From assembly GCA_023374025.1 (NCBI GenBank), contig SIJG01000004.1:1857226-1921225 (forward strand): DNA of 64,000 bases. The letters are read 5' to 3'. A program made the translations under genes and the position numbers. Shown piece by piece: positions 49,801 through 62,082 of the stretch. Source of the stretch: Heterodera schachtii. Its lineage: Eukaryota > Nematoda > Chromadorea > Rhabditida > Heteroderidae. The notes beneath the pieces were generated by a model. That model had not been told where the DNA came from and made no database searches. It saw only the letters and a list, made by a program, of their open reading frames with translations. The first letter of the stretch is position 1, and the number at the start of each line of letters is the position of its first letter.

Positions 49801-52088
49801 TTATCCGATGCGGGTTGCTCAAGTTTTTCTCCGCCAAATCAACCTACAGAATGGCAAAATGACTGCAAATGCCGTCCTGCGGCTGAAGAACAACCTTTGT
49901 GAGCACCAAAATCGTGCGCTGACCGTCCGGGTCGACGTTGGTCACCAAGTCGGTCACATTGCTTCGTTCTGCGTCTACTGAACCATCTGAAAGAAACGGA
50001 AAAGAATGAGCCAATTTGCTGCCATGCCTTGGATGCAAAGAATTATGGCGTTTGGGTTCTCCATGTGCTGCTTGCACATCTTCGCAATGTCCTCCTTCGT
50101 CTCCCTGGCCATGTCTGTGGTAACAGTCGAAATCACTCCGGGCAAATCGACAAGAACCATTCGGGGCAAAGACGGACCTAAAATAGAAACAATGATGGAA
50201 ATTGGCGTTGGAATGAAATAACCTTTTACAGTCAAAGAAATGACTTCGTTGGACACCGTTTTTCCATCCCGCACCGAATTGCGCATTCTTAGCTCAATTT
50301 CATTGCGCAACTGCTCCAATTCGGACGCATTTGTCAGGTCAAATTCGCGATTGCTGTCCCGAAATTGGGCCATGTGATAAGGGCCTTCGCTGAGAGTCAC
50401 CGGAAATGTTAACAATTATGTCAAGGGTCTGAAGTGATCCGATTGTGGCCCTGACATTTGTGCCCCCAAAAGAACCAACATTTCTATAACTTTAAAGCTT
50501 CAGTGATAGAGTTTTCCCATACAATAACTTTTCGTATCACTTTTTTGGCGTTAATTTATTGGTCAGTTTTTAAAATCAAGTGAAATTTTAATGGCCCGTC
50601 GTGGCAATTTGATAATGGTGTTCGAAACAGAACTCGCCGAGGCTCGAGACATTGACCATTCGCTGTTGATTTTCATAAAAGAAGAATATAACTATGAAAA
50701 ACGCAACATCATCAAAAAATTTTCGAAAAAAACGCTTAAAAAAACGCTTAAAATATTTTTCTAAGATTTTTTCCTAAAACAAAGTTTGAAAATTCTCTCG
50801 AGCCGAGATCCTCGAACATCACTAAAATTGAGTCCCCGTAAAGTTGAAATTTTTACTGAAATTTGTATTAAAAAAAAGTAACTCAATCTCAGGGAATTTG
50901 TCCCTCCCCCCCCCCCCCAAATGCCTATCCAATCTTTCCCAAGTGACCGACTTTGACCGGTGCTCGTGTCATCATCTCTCCGCTGCCCCGTGGGAATATC
51001 CTCGCTTGGGCAATCATTTCGAGCACCGACGTTTTGCCGGCCGATTGGTCGCCGACAACGACGACACGCGGCAAATTGTCCGCAGTTCCGTAGGAGGAGT
51101 CGAATTCGATGAGAATGTCGAGCATTTCGGAGTACAATTCGATCAACGAACGCTGTACAAAATGGCGGATATTAAAAATGATTTCGTTGGTTTTCACTTT
51201 GATTTTCTTCTGTCGCTTCAATTCGCCCGCGTCTTTTAGCAAAAGGCGTTGTTTGAGGTTTTTGTTTTCTTTCTCCAGCAGTTCCAATTCCCGTTGATAT
51301 TGCAGCTTAAATATTTTAATGTTAAATTACAAATAATTTAACGTCATAAAGTGTGACACTTTGGTTACCCCAACTTTTGACACGAAGGGAATAACGAAAG
51401 GAAAAACAAAATGTCAAATAATGTAAAAAGAAAAACTCGCAAAATCCCCGGTGAACAAAACCAACAAATTCGATTTAGCCATTGTAAGAAATTCGGCGAA
51501 ATAAAACTTTAAAAATGCCTGTGTTCTGAGTAGGTCTTCCTGCAGTTTTTGAATCCGTTCGCTTCCGTTGAGCTAAAAAGGCTTAAAAGTAAAATAAAAC
51601 TGTTTAACTTACCTCTGCTAAATTGTCCTTGGCTCCGTCTCCGCTGTCCGTTGCGCTTTTGCCAGGAAATTTCTCACTTATATAAGAAAAGAGCGACGGT
51701 TTTTGAGCGTCATCCGATTTCTGCGATTCTGAGATGTTTCGGATGTCCGCCGTTTCTTTGCTTTGCCCACCTTTGCGCATTTGGTGAAGGTCGATGTTCA
51801 TGACGGGGAAGGACCCTTTGAATTGGTCAAGCCACTGCAAATCACCAACAGATGGCTGAAGGCATAAGAAGCTTACATTTACGGGCGTGGCCAAAGACTC
51901 TTTGAATTTGTCGATCCATTCCAAATTGGGCATGGATTCTTTGACTCTGTCAAGCCACTTCAAATTGAAAATTATTAAAACGTATATGAAAACTTTATTT
52001 TTACATTTCCGGCTGTTATTCCACCGCCAATGGCACCACCAAGAACCCAATAGCGAATTTTTAATATGTGTCGTAATAGGGAAGCCAT
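46809..52088 (-). CDS. eat-3: Mitochondrial dynamin-like GTPase OPA1/EAT-3
   Basis: Inner-membrane fusion and cristae GTPase. The in-frame ATG is at 52088; upstream sequence in the frame has no ATG, and an acceptor (TGTGTTTCAG) lies about 40 nt before it. The N-terminus [13 protein letters not shown] combines a short basic presequence with the membrane anchor [13 protein letters not shown]. Repeated WLDxxK segments (51960-51640) and a coiled coil ([20 protein letters not shown]) precede the GTPase: [34 protein letters not shown] (51080-50950), [35 protein letters not shown], and [13 protein letters not shown] G4 near 49900. Middle and GED parts follow ([55 protein letters not shown]) to [11 protein letters not shown], stop at 46809. 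The intron 50401-50950 lacks an AG acceptor. The intron at 47410-48470 holds G-rich repeats. Confidence 0.93.
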
Positions 52089-52483
52089 CGAGTGACACCT
52101 TTTTACTGATTGACCAAATGAGAAACTGAAACACAAACCGATAAGCAAATTTAAATTAAGAGAAACCAACGGGACGAACTAATTATAATTAGTAAACGCA
52201 ATCCAATGCTTTTTAAGACGGACGATTCGATTCACAATTTTTAAGGTATTAATCAAAGTGTGAATTAAGTATGTGTAAAAAAATTCCTAACATTATTTCA
52301 AAAATTCATCATAATTTTTTGAAAACAATAAATTATTGGGTTTTTATTTATCAAGAATTTTACAATGATTATTTATTATTCGTTTTTTTTTTTTGTAAAT
52401 CTTTTCAGCAACTGAAAAACGAAATTTTATACCGAAGCTTCTGTATTCAACCTTAAATTTAGGTGTTGTCTGATTCTGTTATT
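52089..52483. promoter_or_regulatory. Divergent upstream region of eat-3 and MRM2
   Basis: Two mitochondrial genes start away from each other, 395 bp apart. The DNA between is AT-rich with a poly-T acceptor-like block (TTTTTTTTTTGTAAATCTTTTCAG near 52385-52408). It probably carries both promoters; no individual element can be named. Confidence 0.4.
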
Positions 52484-53561
52484 ATGAATTTTGCTTGTTG
52501 CTGTCATTTCTCAAGAGTTGCACAACGTTATTTTTCGAGCAGTCGTAAACAAACGGAACAATATTTGGAACGACAGGCCAGCGACCAATACTCGAGGCGG
52601 GCCAGAGAACACTCATACCGTGCAAGGAGTGCCTTTAAACTCCTGCAAATCAATGACAAAATGCACTTCATCAGGCCGGGTACCACTAATGATTGTGAGT
52701 CAGCAAATGCTCGGCTCAAACACTCATTGCAGGACTCGTTGCGATTGACGCGGGTGCAGGTTCATTTCTGTTACTCTTTTCTGTTGAAACTCGCTCTTTG
52801 CCCAGCGCCCGGCTCGTGGTGCCAAGTGCTCAGCGAGTTGATTTTCCCTAACATTTTCGCACCGAAAAAAAGGACCAAAGCGGATGAAAGAACGGACGAA
52901 TGTCCGTTTGTTGGAAATGAGCAACGCCAAGGATACATTTTGGGCGTCGACCTTCTTGTCCGGCCACTCCTTTTCCTTCTGTCGCATTTCCTCCGTTTTA
53001 TTTCGCCCCTTTCAGACAATAAGTCCAATTGAAAATGTTGATTTGCTGTGCAAAGCCGACTTCACCAGAAGAGCCACTCAGACAGAAATCAGACGGCGTT
53101 TGAATGGCCGAAGGGTCGATTTGCTGCTCAGTGACATGGCACCGAATCCGACCGGTGGGAGGCGACAGCCATTTATTTTATAGATCAAGAAATTTAATTT
53201 TTTTTGTCATTGCTCAATTCGTTCCGTTAAGGCGAATCCTACATGGACCATTTACGGATAATCAAACTCTGCCGTGACCTCTTTATGTTCGGCACTGTGC
53301 CCGATCCCGAGCCAATCCTTGCGCCCAATGGAATTTTACTTTGCAAAGTTTCTATTCATTATTCAATTTTCAAAAAAAAAAAATTCCTAGATTTTCGACG
53401 GCGTTCACAGAAATGACTTAATCAAAGAATTGAGGACTGCCTTTAAGTACGTCTGCACAATAAAACCTGACGCAAGTCGAGACGCGAGTTCAGAGACTTA
53501 TCTTTTCGCTTCACAATTTACCGAAAGAACGCTGAAAAATGACCAATACATAAATGATTAG
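52484..53561 (+). CDS. MRM2: Mitochondrial rRNA 2'-O-ribose methyltransferase (MRM2/FtsJ2)
   Basis: SAM-dependent methyltransferase of the FtsJ/RrmJ family acting on mitochondrial large-subunit rRNA. ATG 52484, with a basic, Ser-rich presequence (RVAQRYFSSSRKQTEQY), then YRARSAFKLLQINDK with the catalytic Lys. Motif I is split: a 21-nt micro-exon (52733-52753, LVAIDA) joins APGSWCQVLSELIF (52805 on). An insert of about 30 residues comes before GYILGVDLL. Next TISPIENVDLLCKADFT, VDLLLSDMAPNPTG with the second catalytic Asp (53016-53155), ESYMDHLRIIKLCRDLF (53232 on), GILLCKIFDG with the third catalytic Lys, and IKPDASRDASSETYLFA with the family's final Lys and Glu. TAG at 53559. The K-D-K-E tetrad is complete. 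Confidence 0.92.
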
Positions 53562-54096
53562 TGTTTTTTATGCCTTCTCTTCCTTTTAAATTTGTTGATT
53601 ACTTTTTTAAATTTTACTTTTGTTCATTAAGTGTATAATTTGTTTTTTCTTCACAATCTCCGATCGATTAATGCTATTAATCAATCATTTGATTTGCCCT
53701 TTGTCTCCATCCTGTCGGCCTCCAAAACGACCTTTACTTTCATTCATTAAAGATTAAACTGAAATTGAAACGAAAAAGGGGCGTTATAAACTGGAACATT
53801 TGTGAAAAGAACATAACATCTGTCGCTGTTTTGCCTCAAACGCGAAAAAAGAAAGGCAGAGGAAAATGATGGGACAGAAGGGAGGGAAAAGGGAGAATTG
53901 AGAGAGGGGGGGGGTGAAAGACGCAGCGGACCCTCCGTCCCTTTCTCCAGGCATTGAATGGGCGCAGTGGCAGGCCAAGTCGAATCGATTGTCTCTTAAA
54001 ATTCAATGCATGCCAAATGCAAGGAGATGCGAATATCTTCCAAATTTAGCCCCCAAATCTGCTGACTAATTCCCTACTCATTCACTCCGTTCCGAA
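53562..54096. other. Intergenic region upstream of the MARVEL-like gene
   Basis: AT-rich at the left, purine-rich with a poly-G run near 53907. No exon is seen. Confidence 0.6.
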
Positions 54097-54760
54097 ATGC
54101 CGACCACTGTCGTGCGCACAACAACCACTCGGACGACTGGTGGTGGTGTACACCACCACTCCATCAGAATGGTGCCGATTTGGTCGATTAAGCTGATCAC
54201 AGCGGTGAGTGTTTCGGCACTTTTGCCCTCCCTTTCTTTGCTGACATTAAAATGGATGGCATTTTATTTCCGTAGGTTTTGGCCCTTCTGATGCTGATCC
54301 TCATCTTCTTCCTGCACACGGCCATTTGGCAATATTACGTGGTCACTTTCATCGTCCTCGTGCTCACTTGCGGCTTTCTGCTCGGCTGGGCCCTTCCGCC
54401 GGTGCTCAACCGTTTCCTCACCTTTTACCGATCGGTGAATGAAATGCTCTCTTCTGACAATTCGACTTGGACATCCCTTTTTGACTGATCAGGACCAAAT
54501 TTCGTATTCGATCATCGCCGGACTGTCCATTCTGTCGTTGATTCTCTGCGCCGCTTATTTGATTCACAACGATTACTACAAACATGGGGACAACTACAAA
54601 ATCATGGTCGGCGTCACCATTTGTAAGTCATTCATTCATTCAATTTAAAATTGGAACATAATTTGATTAAATCAAAGGTATGACCGTGGAGACTTTGATG
54701 TGTTGTGTATTGCTTTCGTGGATATGTTTCGGTAATTACACAATCGTCGAAACACGCTAA
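54097..54760 (+). CDS. Four-helix MARVEL-like membrane protein
   Basis: Four exons join in phase. The N-terminus is polar and Thr-rich (MPTTVVRTTTTRTTGGG), then helix 1 runs across an intron (LITA/VLALLMLILIFFLHTA, 54276 on). Helix 2 is VVTFIVLVLTCGFLLGWALP, helix 3 SIIAGLSILSLILCAAYLI (about 54510-54560) and helix 4 TLMCCVLLSWICFGN, ending NYTIVETR with TAA at 54758. The four-helix layout with short loops and an Arg-rich start fits MARVEL proteins of membrane apposition and vesicle traffic (claudin/synaptogyrin/CMTM group). The sequence has no diagnostic motif, so only the fold is suggested. About 170 residues. Confidence 0.75.
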
Positions 54761-55329
54761 ACGAACTAAGGACAAAAAGAAAAATGTTCTTTGAAATTTT
54801 TTAAGGGCCCCGTGCACTTTATGAACCAAACGTTTTATTCGTAATTATAAATGAATTGAGCAAATCGGTCTAAGATAGGTAATTGTTATATGTGTTTACG
54901 CATTAGAAAAAACACTATAAAACATTCATCATAAAGTGCATTTGAGCCACATTCACTATGCTTGTACGAAGTGCCGCTGAACTAATCAAAACTTAGTGGT
55001 TCTTCATTTTTAGACTGCAAAAAACTAAGCAATTTCATTTATCAATAATTTTAAAAACTTTCATTTTATAAATATATGTACACAATTTAATATTTTGTAG
55101 TGTACCTATACCTAAAAAGTTTGCGAAGACAAACAATTTGCCATCGAAATGAGTGGGTGATTTTCGATATGTGAGAGAAGAGAGAATTAAATGCAAATAT
55201 ACAAATAATTAATTATAAACAAAACAATGACGACAATTTGGAGAACTTTTTGTGGATGGCTGACTGAATGTGAAGTGTAAGGAGAGGTTATTGGCGACAA
55301 ATAAACGTGGAAATGCGAGAGTTTGCCGG
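54761..55329. other. Convergent 3' flanks of MARVEL-like gene and daf-18
   Basis: AT-rich DNA with no exon; it should contain both 3' untranslated regions. Confidence 0.6.
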
Positions 55330-58300
55330 TCACTTCCTTTCTCTGCTGCTTCGGCTCCCACTGTCCCCACTTTTGTGACTGCTATGGTTTCTATGTTTAT
55401 GACTGTGCCGGTGGTGCTGATGGTGGGACTGGGACTGCAAATTGTTCGCCAACTCGGGACAATGCCGGGACTGCCGGTGGTTTTCAAGACTCTAAACAAA
55501 TAAAGGTTTGATTGGAATACATACACATTCGGGATTTTCTTTACATCTGACGAGGAACATGAAGAACTTGAGGGTGCCAAGCTACAGTCGGAGGGGTGGA
55601 ACACTTCGAGCTCTGTGTGATCGGAGGACGGCGAAGAGATGAGCGAACTCCTTTCCAAAACTTGGTTGCTGCTCTTAAAAAGAAAACGTTCGTGTGCCTT
55701 CTACAGTATTAGTCTCCGACCTTTTTCCGGGAAAGGGGTTCCTGGTGGAGAGACCGTTTCTTGGGCCCCTCTTCGTGTTGCTTCGCCCCATTTGACAATG
55801 TTTTTGTCCGTGTCATTGCGGTGATTGTGCTGACCGAAGATGACGATGACAAATTGTTGTTGTCCTCCGTCCCCTTCTTCTCTCTTTTCGCCTCCGCTTC
55901 TTCGCCCCGAATTGTGCTGCACGTCGTTTGTCGTGGATGGAAAAATTCGTAGTCATTGAAAGAGTCATCGTCCGTTTTGCAAATTCCACCTTCCTCAATT
56001 TCTTCCGTTGCTGGTGCACAAAACGTCGTTGAATTTACATTCTCATAATTTCTTCGTTGTTGAAACAGCGATGATTGGCCATTTCTGATTGGATCAGTGG
56101 TGCCATCACAAGCAAATTTGGCACAAATGCGCGGGTCAGGTGAACGTAATGAACAACTGAAACTTGGAGGATATTATAAATTGTTAAGTCATTGAACAAA
56201 CGCACTGGTGGTGAATGTGTGGATGTCGGGACTGAGAAGAGAGCCTTTGCCTGAAGAAAAACTTCCGCAAGTGCGGGTCACTCAGCCGCGGGTCTTCATT
56301 GGAATGGCGGAGTTCCAACGAATTCGGAAAACACAAATTGTGGAGAGAAGTCGACGCCGAATCCGTCGCCGTCAGCTGCGACTGAGAAGAAAGTGACGAA
56401 GCACAGGACGAAACGGCGATGGACGAGGAGGAGGAGCAACTTGCTGAAACAGGAGAAAAGCAACTCCAAGGGAACGAAGCAGTTCAGTTACCATGGGAAG
56501 AATCTGCGAGAGTTAAACTGCCTGAGTCCAAGTGGCCGACAGATTGAGCAGCCGCGGACGAAGTCGGGCCGAGCTTCCGCTGTCTTTGCTCCATTTTGTT
56601 CGACTTCTCCTTGTCCTTTTGTGCCTGTTTCTGTCGAGTGGCGGCAATGTGTTGCTCGGCCAACAGAACGTTCTTCTCATTCGACTCATCAATGCATCGG
56701 GTGACGATAAATAGCTTAAAAAGGCACTTTCATTTCCATATATTCCAATTTTCGAACCTTAAACGCTGTGTCCATGTCTTTGTTCTTGTACGCCCTGTCA
56801 ATCTCCTGAACTCCAAAAACGCTGACATGTTCGTCAGGTCGCCGCATCAAACAGGAGGGTCCATTTGCGTTCGGACGTCCAATCGGTGCCTTTGGAATGG
56901 GTTGGCCGACTCCCCTGGCCTGGGACATCCGACGCGTGTTGTAAGCATCGCTGATAAGGTTTTTGTGGAATGCATCGCGTATCATTTCTTCGATGCCATA
57001 GCGTGGAGCTTGCTTATCATTGGGAAAGATGCGCTTCAACGACTCTTCCGGACAATGCGCTGCCAATCCGGGAGGCCGTTCAACGACAATCTCTTCGACC
57101 CATTCACTGTCAGTGTTTGCATCACTAGACGTAATTGTCACGATGTCCAAGCTTGCACGACACCCTGACTGGTGCGTTTTGTGTGGGTGTTCTTCACCAT
57201 CTTGCGATTGCCAATTCCTCGATTCCATTTCAATGAGTTGTCGGCACGGCGAACGTGCGGAACGCTTCTTTTCGGGAACAATTGCGGTTTCAGCAGTTCC
57301 GTTTAGACGCAGTCCGCCAAGTCGATTCGCGGCTGGGACGGACCTTTCCCTGCCTCTGCCCGTGTCCTCCTTCTCGCTGTTCGAGTCGTCGTGCTGTCCC
57401 TGCCGCTTTCCCGTGTTTTTCGGCTGGCGAGAGTTTCTTTTGTAACAGCGCCGCACAATCATCGCCTCCGGGTAGGAGTACTCCTCATCCCCGTGCGTAT
57501 AAGCATCTCCGCAAAAACCCGGGCATGTGAACATTGTGTTGAACCAAATGTGGCCAATCTTTTTCTTCTCTTGCTTCTGTGTTTCGAATGAACAATAAAT
57601 AGGGAGGGAGAAGAGGTCCTCTGTTATTACCACATTGAACAGTTTCAACTGCGATTTCTGGAAAATGTCCACTCGAACGTCGCCCTCCAAAAAGACGCGT
57701 CTGTTCTCCGGCACTGTCCACCCATAACAACGTCTGAAGAGGGGTTTGTTTTTGCGCCACACAATTTCAAAATGATGCACCTGGAAATGCAATTGTGGTG
57801 CGCGTCAGTTCTGTTCGGGTCGTAATGGTCTTCGCCCGACATCAACGGAAAGCGTTTGTACAACTCCTCCTCCTCTTCGTACTTCTCGCCATCCAACCAT
57901 AATTCATTGCCCAGAAAAACATCCACGTCGCCAACCGCGACCCGTACTTTGAGCGCACCCTTCGAAAAAGGACCTAAAGTTGTATATATTTTTACTTTCG
58001 ATGTAATCAATAAAGGGATTTACCGCCCAGTTTCGGTGGCCTTTCCAAATAAACACCGACCAATTCGCATCGCAATGGCATGTAATTGAGTTTACGTTCC
58101 CTCAAGTGCGAGAAGTAATAGACGTAACGCCGTTGGGAAGGAATGGTAACACCCTTGTTGTTATGAGTTCGAATTATGCTAAATTGGAAGTTAATGGATT
58201 AAGAAAAGAGAGGAAAGGGGGAAAGAGCGGGCCCGAAAACATGGGGGGGGGAGGAAGATCTTGATAATGAAGCCCCCCTCCCCTTACGGAGTCATTACGA

Positions 58301-61300
58301 CAGAAAAGTGCCGGGGTTGACCCCCCCCCCCCCCTCCCTCCTTTTTCAGACAGGCCCTGAAAGGCAAACTGAGCGTTTCAATGACCTGTAATAATCCATG
58401 TTCTGACGCGGAATCCGATAAAAGGAGATGTAGCAGAGGTAAGCACAAATCATCACTCCGGTACGACCTTTCCCCGCTTTGCAATGGACGGCCACCACAT
58501 TTTGTGGGTCAGCGTCCAAATAATCGTGCACTTCTCGACAAAATGGAGCCATGAGCTCAAGCCGGGGTGGATGGCTTAACAAAACAATGATGGGAGTTTG
58601 TCAGCAAGTGAAATTTTTAACTCACTGATCAGTCATCTCGAAAGAGACCACGCGGTTGTGGAAGTTGGCCGGGTCGTACACGTATTGGCCGCGTCTTTAA
58701 TTTGTCATACAATAAAACACCGAATAAGATTAACTTACAAATTGAAGACTTTGTAATGTCCGGGATGGTAATGCTCGAGGAAACGGACGATGTGGTTCAT
58801 GCTGTTCCGGTAGAGGGCCTCCCGAGTGTCGGCCGGGTATCCCATTGCGATGATTCTGTCAGTTATGTCTGAAAAACACAAATTGGGGAGGAAGAAGGAC
58901 ACAGCATTTGTTACATGTGAGATCCAAATTGAAACCGTCCATTTGGTAACGGCGTCTGTTTTGTGAAACAATCGTACGCAACGGAGTGCAAAGAATTTGA
59001 GAACATGAAGTGGCAGCGCAATTAAACACCTGAACAAATGGGGCCCATAATCACCAATTCAAAATTTGAATGTACCGAAGGAATGGGAACAGAAGTGGCC
59101 CCCAAATGAGGGAGTTGGCCCGGAAGTGCGGACGATGTCGATGGCACATTCGGCGAGCCGTTGGACAAAAGAGTACCAAAGGCAGTCATTGGAGCAGAAG
59201 CGGACGATGTTTCAGGCTGAGAATTCCAGATACCAAACCGAATGTAAGAGAAATGAACCAAAGAAAACATTTCCTAATTTAAGTCGGAAAACGCTTTTGC
59301 TCTTTGCTCCATTCTGTGTAATTTTTTAGCAGATATTTCAAACATATATTAAAAAGGGGGGTGGAGTCGACAGAAATTTTAATTTTTTCGTAAGGGGTCC
59401 AAACGCCGATTTTGATGAATTTCTTTTTTCTTTTCAAAACAGCTTTTTTGCGGCGCATTTTTTCCAAAACTTTTGGAACTTTTTTATTAAGAAATTTCCA
59501 AAAATTTTGACTCCTCCTTGCCTTGCCCCCGCCAAAAATGTATGATTTCAAAAAAGGTAATTTTATTTAAAAATTTAAACATTATTTAACGTCAGCGACA
59601 AAGCCGAGAGGTGCCGCCGGTGAAGTTTTTTTTGCAAAACGATATTTTCCTCGAAAAATATAAATTTTGGCGGGGGGTGCACTTGCCCCCCCCCCCTTGT
59701 CCACCTAAATTTGTATGCGTTTTCCGACTTATATATGCTGTGTTCCCGTGTCATCCCCTTTTAAAGGGATCAAAGTTTTGACCGTTTGTTGAATATAATC
59801 ATTATTTTATTCTTCGTTTTATGTTCAATGGTACCCCCCCCCCCTTTCGCGCCTTCAACAAACACTTTCTCCATATTTCTTTCTTCCACCCCCAACAAAA
59901 ATATTTAAAATAAAAATGGAAATTCCAAAACCTCACGAGAATGTCACAATGACCAAAAATCCATTTGCGGTATTCTACCAATGGTGAAATATGAGCCGTT
60001 CTGCATAGAATGGGTGATGATGGGAAGGGGAAAGTGAGAGAGAGAGAGAGTGTGTGGAGAAAGGAGAGGGCGGATGGAATGAGAGAGGAGGGAACGGACC
60101 AAGGGGGAGGAGGAGAGGGGGGGGGGGGAAGAGTGAGGGGAGGGGGAGAGGAGGGAGGGTTTGCCCACCGCACAACAAACGACCAAAAATCACACACATT
60201 TTCACCCTCCCCAACACAATTCTTTTATTAGATTTTCATCCTGCAGCTATTTTGGGCCGTATAATGCTAAACTCACATTAAGTGTTGAATCCGCGCCGTT
60301 TAGACTTCGCTGCTTTTGTGCCGATTCGTTGCAGCCAGCAGGAAGAGACGTGGCTGGGTCGAGCTGTTTCCTCCACTCACCATCAGACGACGCACAGCCG
60401 GTGCCACTCAGCGAAGGGCTGGAGTGGGCATGCGAATGCGAGGCCAACAGTCCTTCGGTGTCATTTTTTGCTGTAATTTTGGTTACAGACAATGGATGAT
60501 GCCGAATACAAAATGCGTCTTCTGTACTACCTCCAACCGTTGTCATTTTGTCGGCATTATGCTTCGGTGTCAAATTGTATTTGCCCTCCAAATCGATAAC
60601 CGTTGGGCCCGCCGGAGAAAGGGACAAAATGGAGGCGGGGGTGCTCAGCGAAAGACTGGAGAAAGCGGCGGCGGCAGCGGCGGTGTTGGACAGGACATTT
60701 CCGGAGGAAGCGAGCGAATGGGCGGCGCCGCCCAACAGCGAGCCCAACTCCCTGGGAAATAAGAAAAGGAACGCATAATTGAAGGAAACGCAAAAGCAAC
60801 GCGTACTAATTAATCAGTTCTGAGAATATTTTTTGGAAATCCCCCCCCCCCAAACCATAGGTGGACAAGGGAAGGGAGGGAGGTCCATTTTGCAAATTGA
60901 AAAGCAATTTCGCAAATTTTTCTATTTTTTATAGTATGAAGTGAAAATTTTTGGGTTTTCAATTCACAAAATTTACTCACCACCCCTTAATTGGCAGCAA
61001 TTCATCCCCAAAAATGCCCACTCCTCCGACCTCGCCATGCGCGTTACTCCGCCGGAAAGTGTGCTGATTGTTGGAGTGCTATCATCAGCAGAACTCCGAC
61101 TGAGCGGCGGCGAATGGACGGACGAATCGGCGACAGAGGCGTCAATCAGAGGCAAATGATCGGTGGAAGACATTGTCGCAACTCCGCTGGAACTCGCAAC
61201 ACTCGCCTGGTCGGCTTGGAAATGACGCACTTCAGAAGTACCACCAAAGCTGCTGTTGGTCAAATTTGATGACTCCGAAGAGCTGAAAAATCGCAATTAA

Positions 61301-62082
61301 CTCAAGGAATGGTCCAACCCGCGGCGGCACCCCGAGTCAAAACTCCTTGTTTTTTATAGACTAAAACGCGAATTTGGACAAAAATCTGACATTTATGCTG
61401 AATTGTGGTCATTCGAAATTTTTCGACAAAACTGAGATGAGATTAGTGGTAAGAATCAGCAAAAAATCCATGCTAGTGATTCTGATTTGTGAGCCAAAAA
61501 AAAAAGTGAATTCGGGAACAAAACTCTGCATCATTGCCCAAAGCTATTAACAGATTTCATTCAAATTTTCCCCAGCGGCGGCATAATAAGATTATTATCA
61601 AATTTGGCATTTGAAAATAAAACGGGTTAAAAGTAAGCCAAAATCAGACTAAGTCGTGCTGGTGGACCCATAATGGGCGGGCAACGGCCGACAGTGGCAG
61701 TGCACTGACGCGTGAACATTGTCCATCTTCGCGTGTGTCGTTTGGTCCTCCGAATGGTCGTCGCCGTAAGCGCACAAATGCCCCGCGCTGCCGCCAGTTG
61801 AAATTAAACCGCGCACTGAACCTTTGTCACAACAAACGCCGGAGGGAGACATCTGCAAATTGAGAAGGGATCATTAGGACGGTTCAAACGAATGTCCAAA
61901 CTCATTTATATCAATTCATTGTTGAATATCGAAACTTTCAAAATGCTAACTTTGCTTTTTGCTGAAGTGCATAAATCTGAACTTTGTGCAGTCGTTGTCA
62001 GCTCAAAGGGAGGTTCGATTCGGTGTTTTTCGCCTTTATCGTAATTTTGCTGCTGCTGATGACAATTTTGTGAGCCGTACAT
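55330..62082 (-). CDS. daf-18: PTEN lipid phosphatase (DAF-18 like)
   Basis: PIP3 3-phosphatase that opposes insulin/PI3K signalling. I start at ATG 62082 ([20 protein letters not shown]), six bases behind an acceptor (CAATTTCAG). N-terminal exons are Ser/Thr-rich (61858-61660, 61285-60975, 60747-60282, 59246-59078), then [20 protein letters not shown], where PTEN homology begins (about 59035). The phosphatase reads [32 protein letters not shown], then [12 protein letters not shown] and the signature [17 protein letters not shown] with the catalytic Cys and Arg (about 58495). The C2 region includes [19 protein letters not shown] and [16 protein letters not shown] long polar tail (from about 57490 down) crosses several introns in phase and ends in His/Ser/Arg-rich [14 protein letters not shown], stop 55330. 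C. elegans DAF-18 also has a long tail. The link between the exons at 60975 and 60747 could not be phased cleanly, so the N-terminal extension is less sure. Confidence 0.88.
59525..59680. repeat. Short inverted repeat in a daf-18 intron
   Basis: GCCCCCGCCAAAAATGTAT (59525-59543) pairs, with two mismatches, with ATAAATTTTGGCGGGGGG (about 59660-59677). The loop is about 115 nt, and a poly-C run follows. It could be a small foldback element; no target duplication is clear. Confidence 0.4.
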
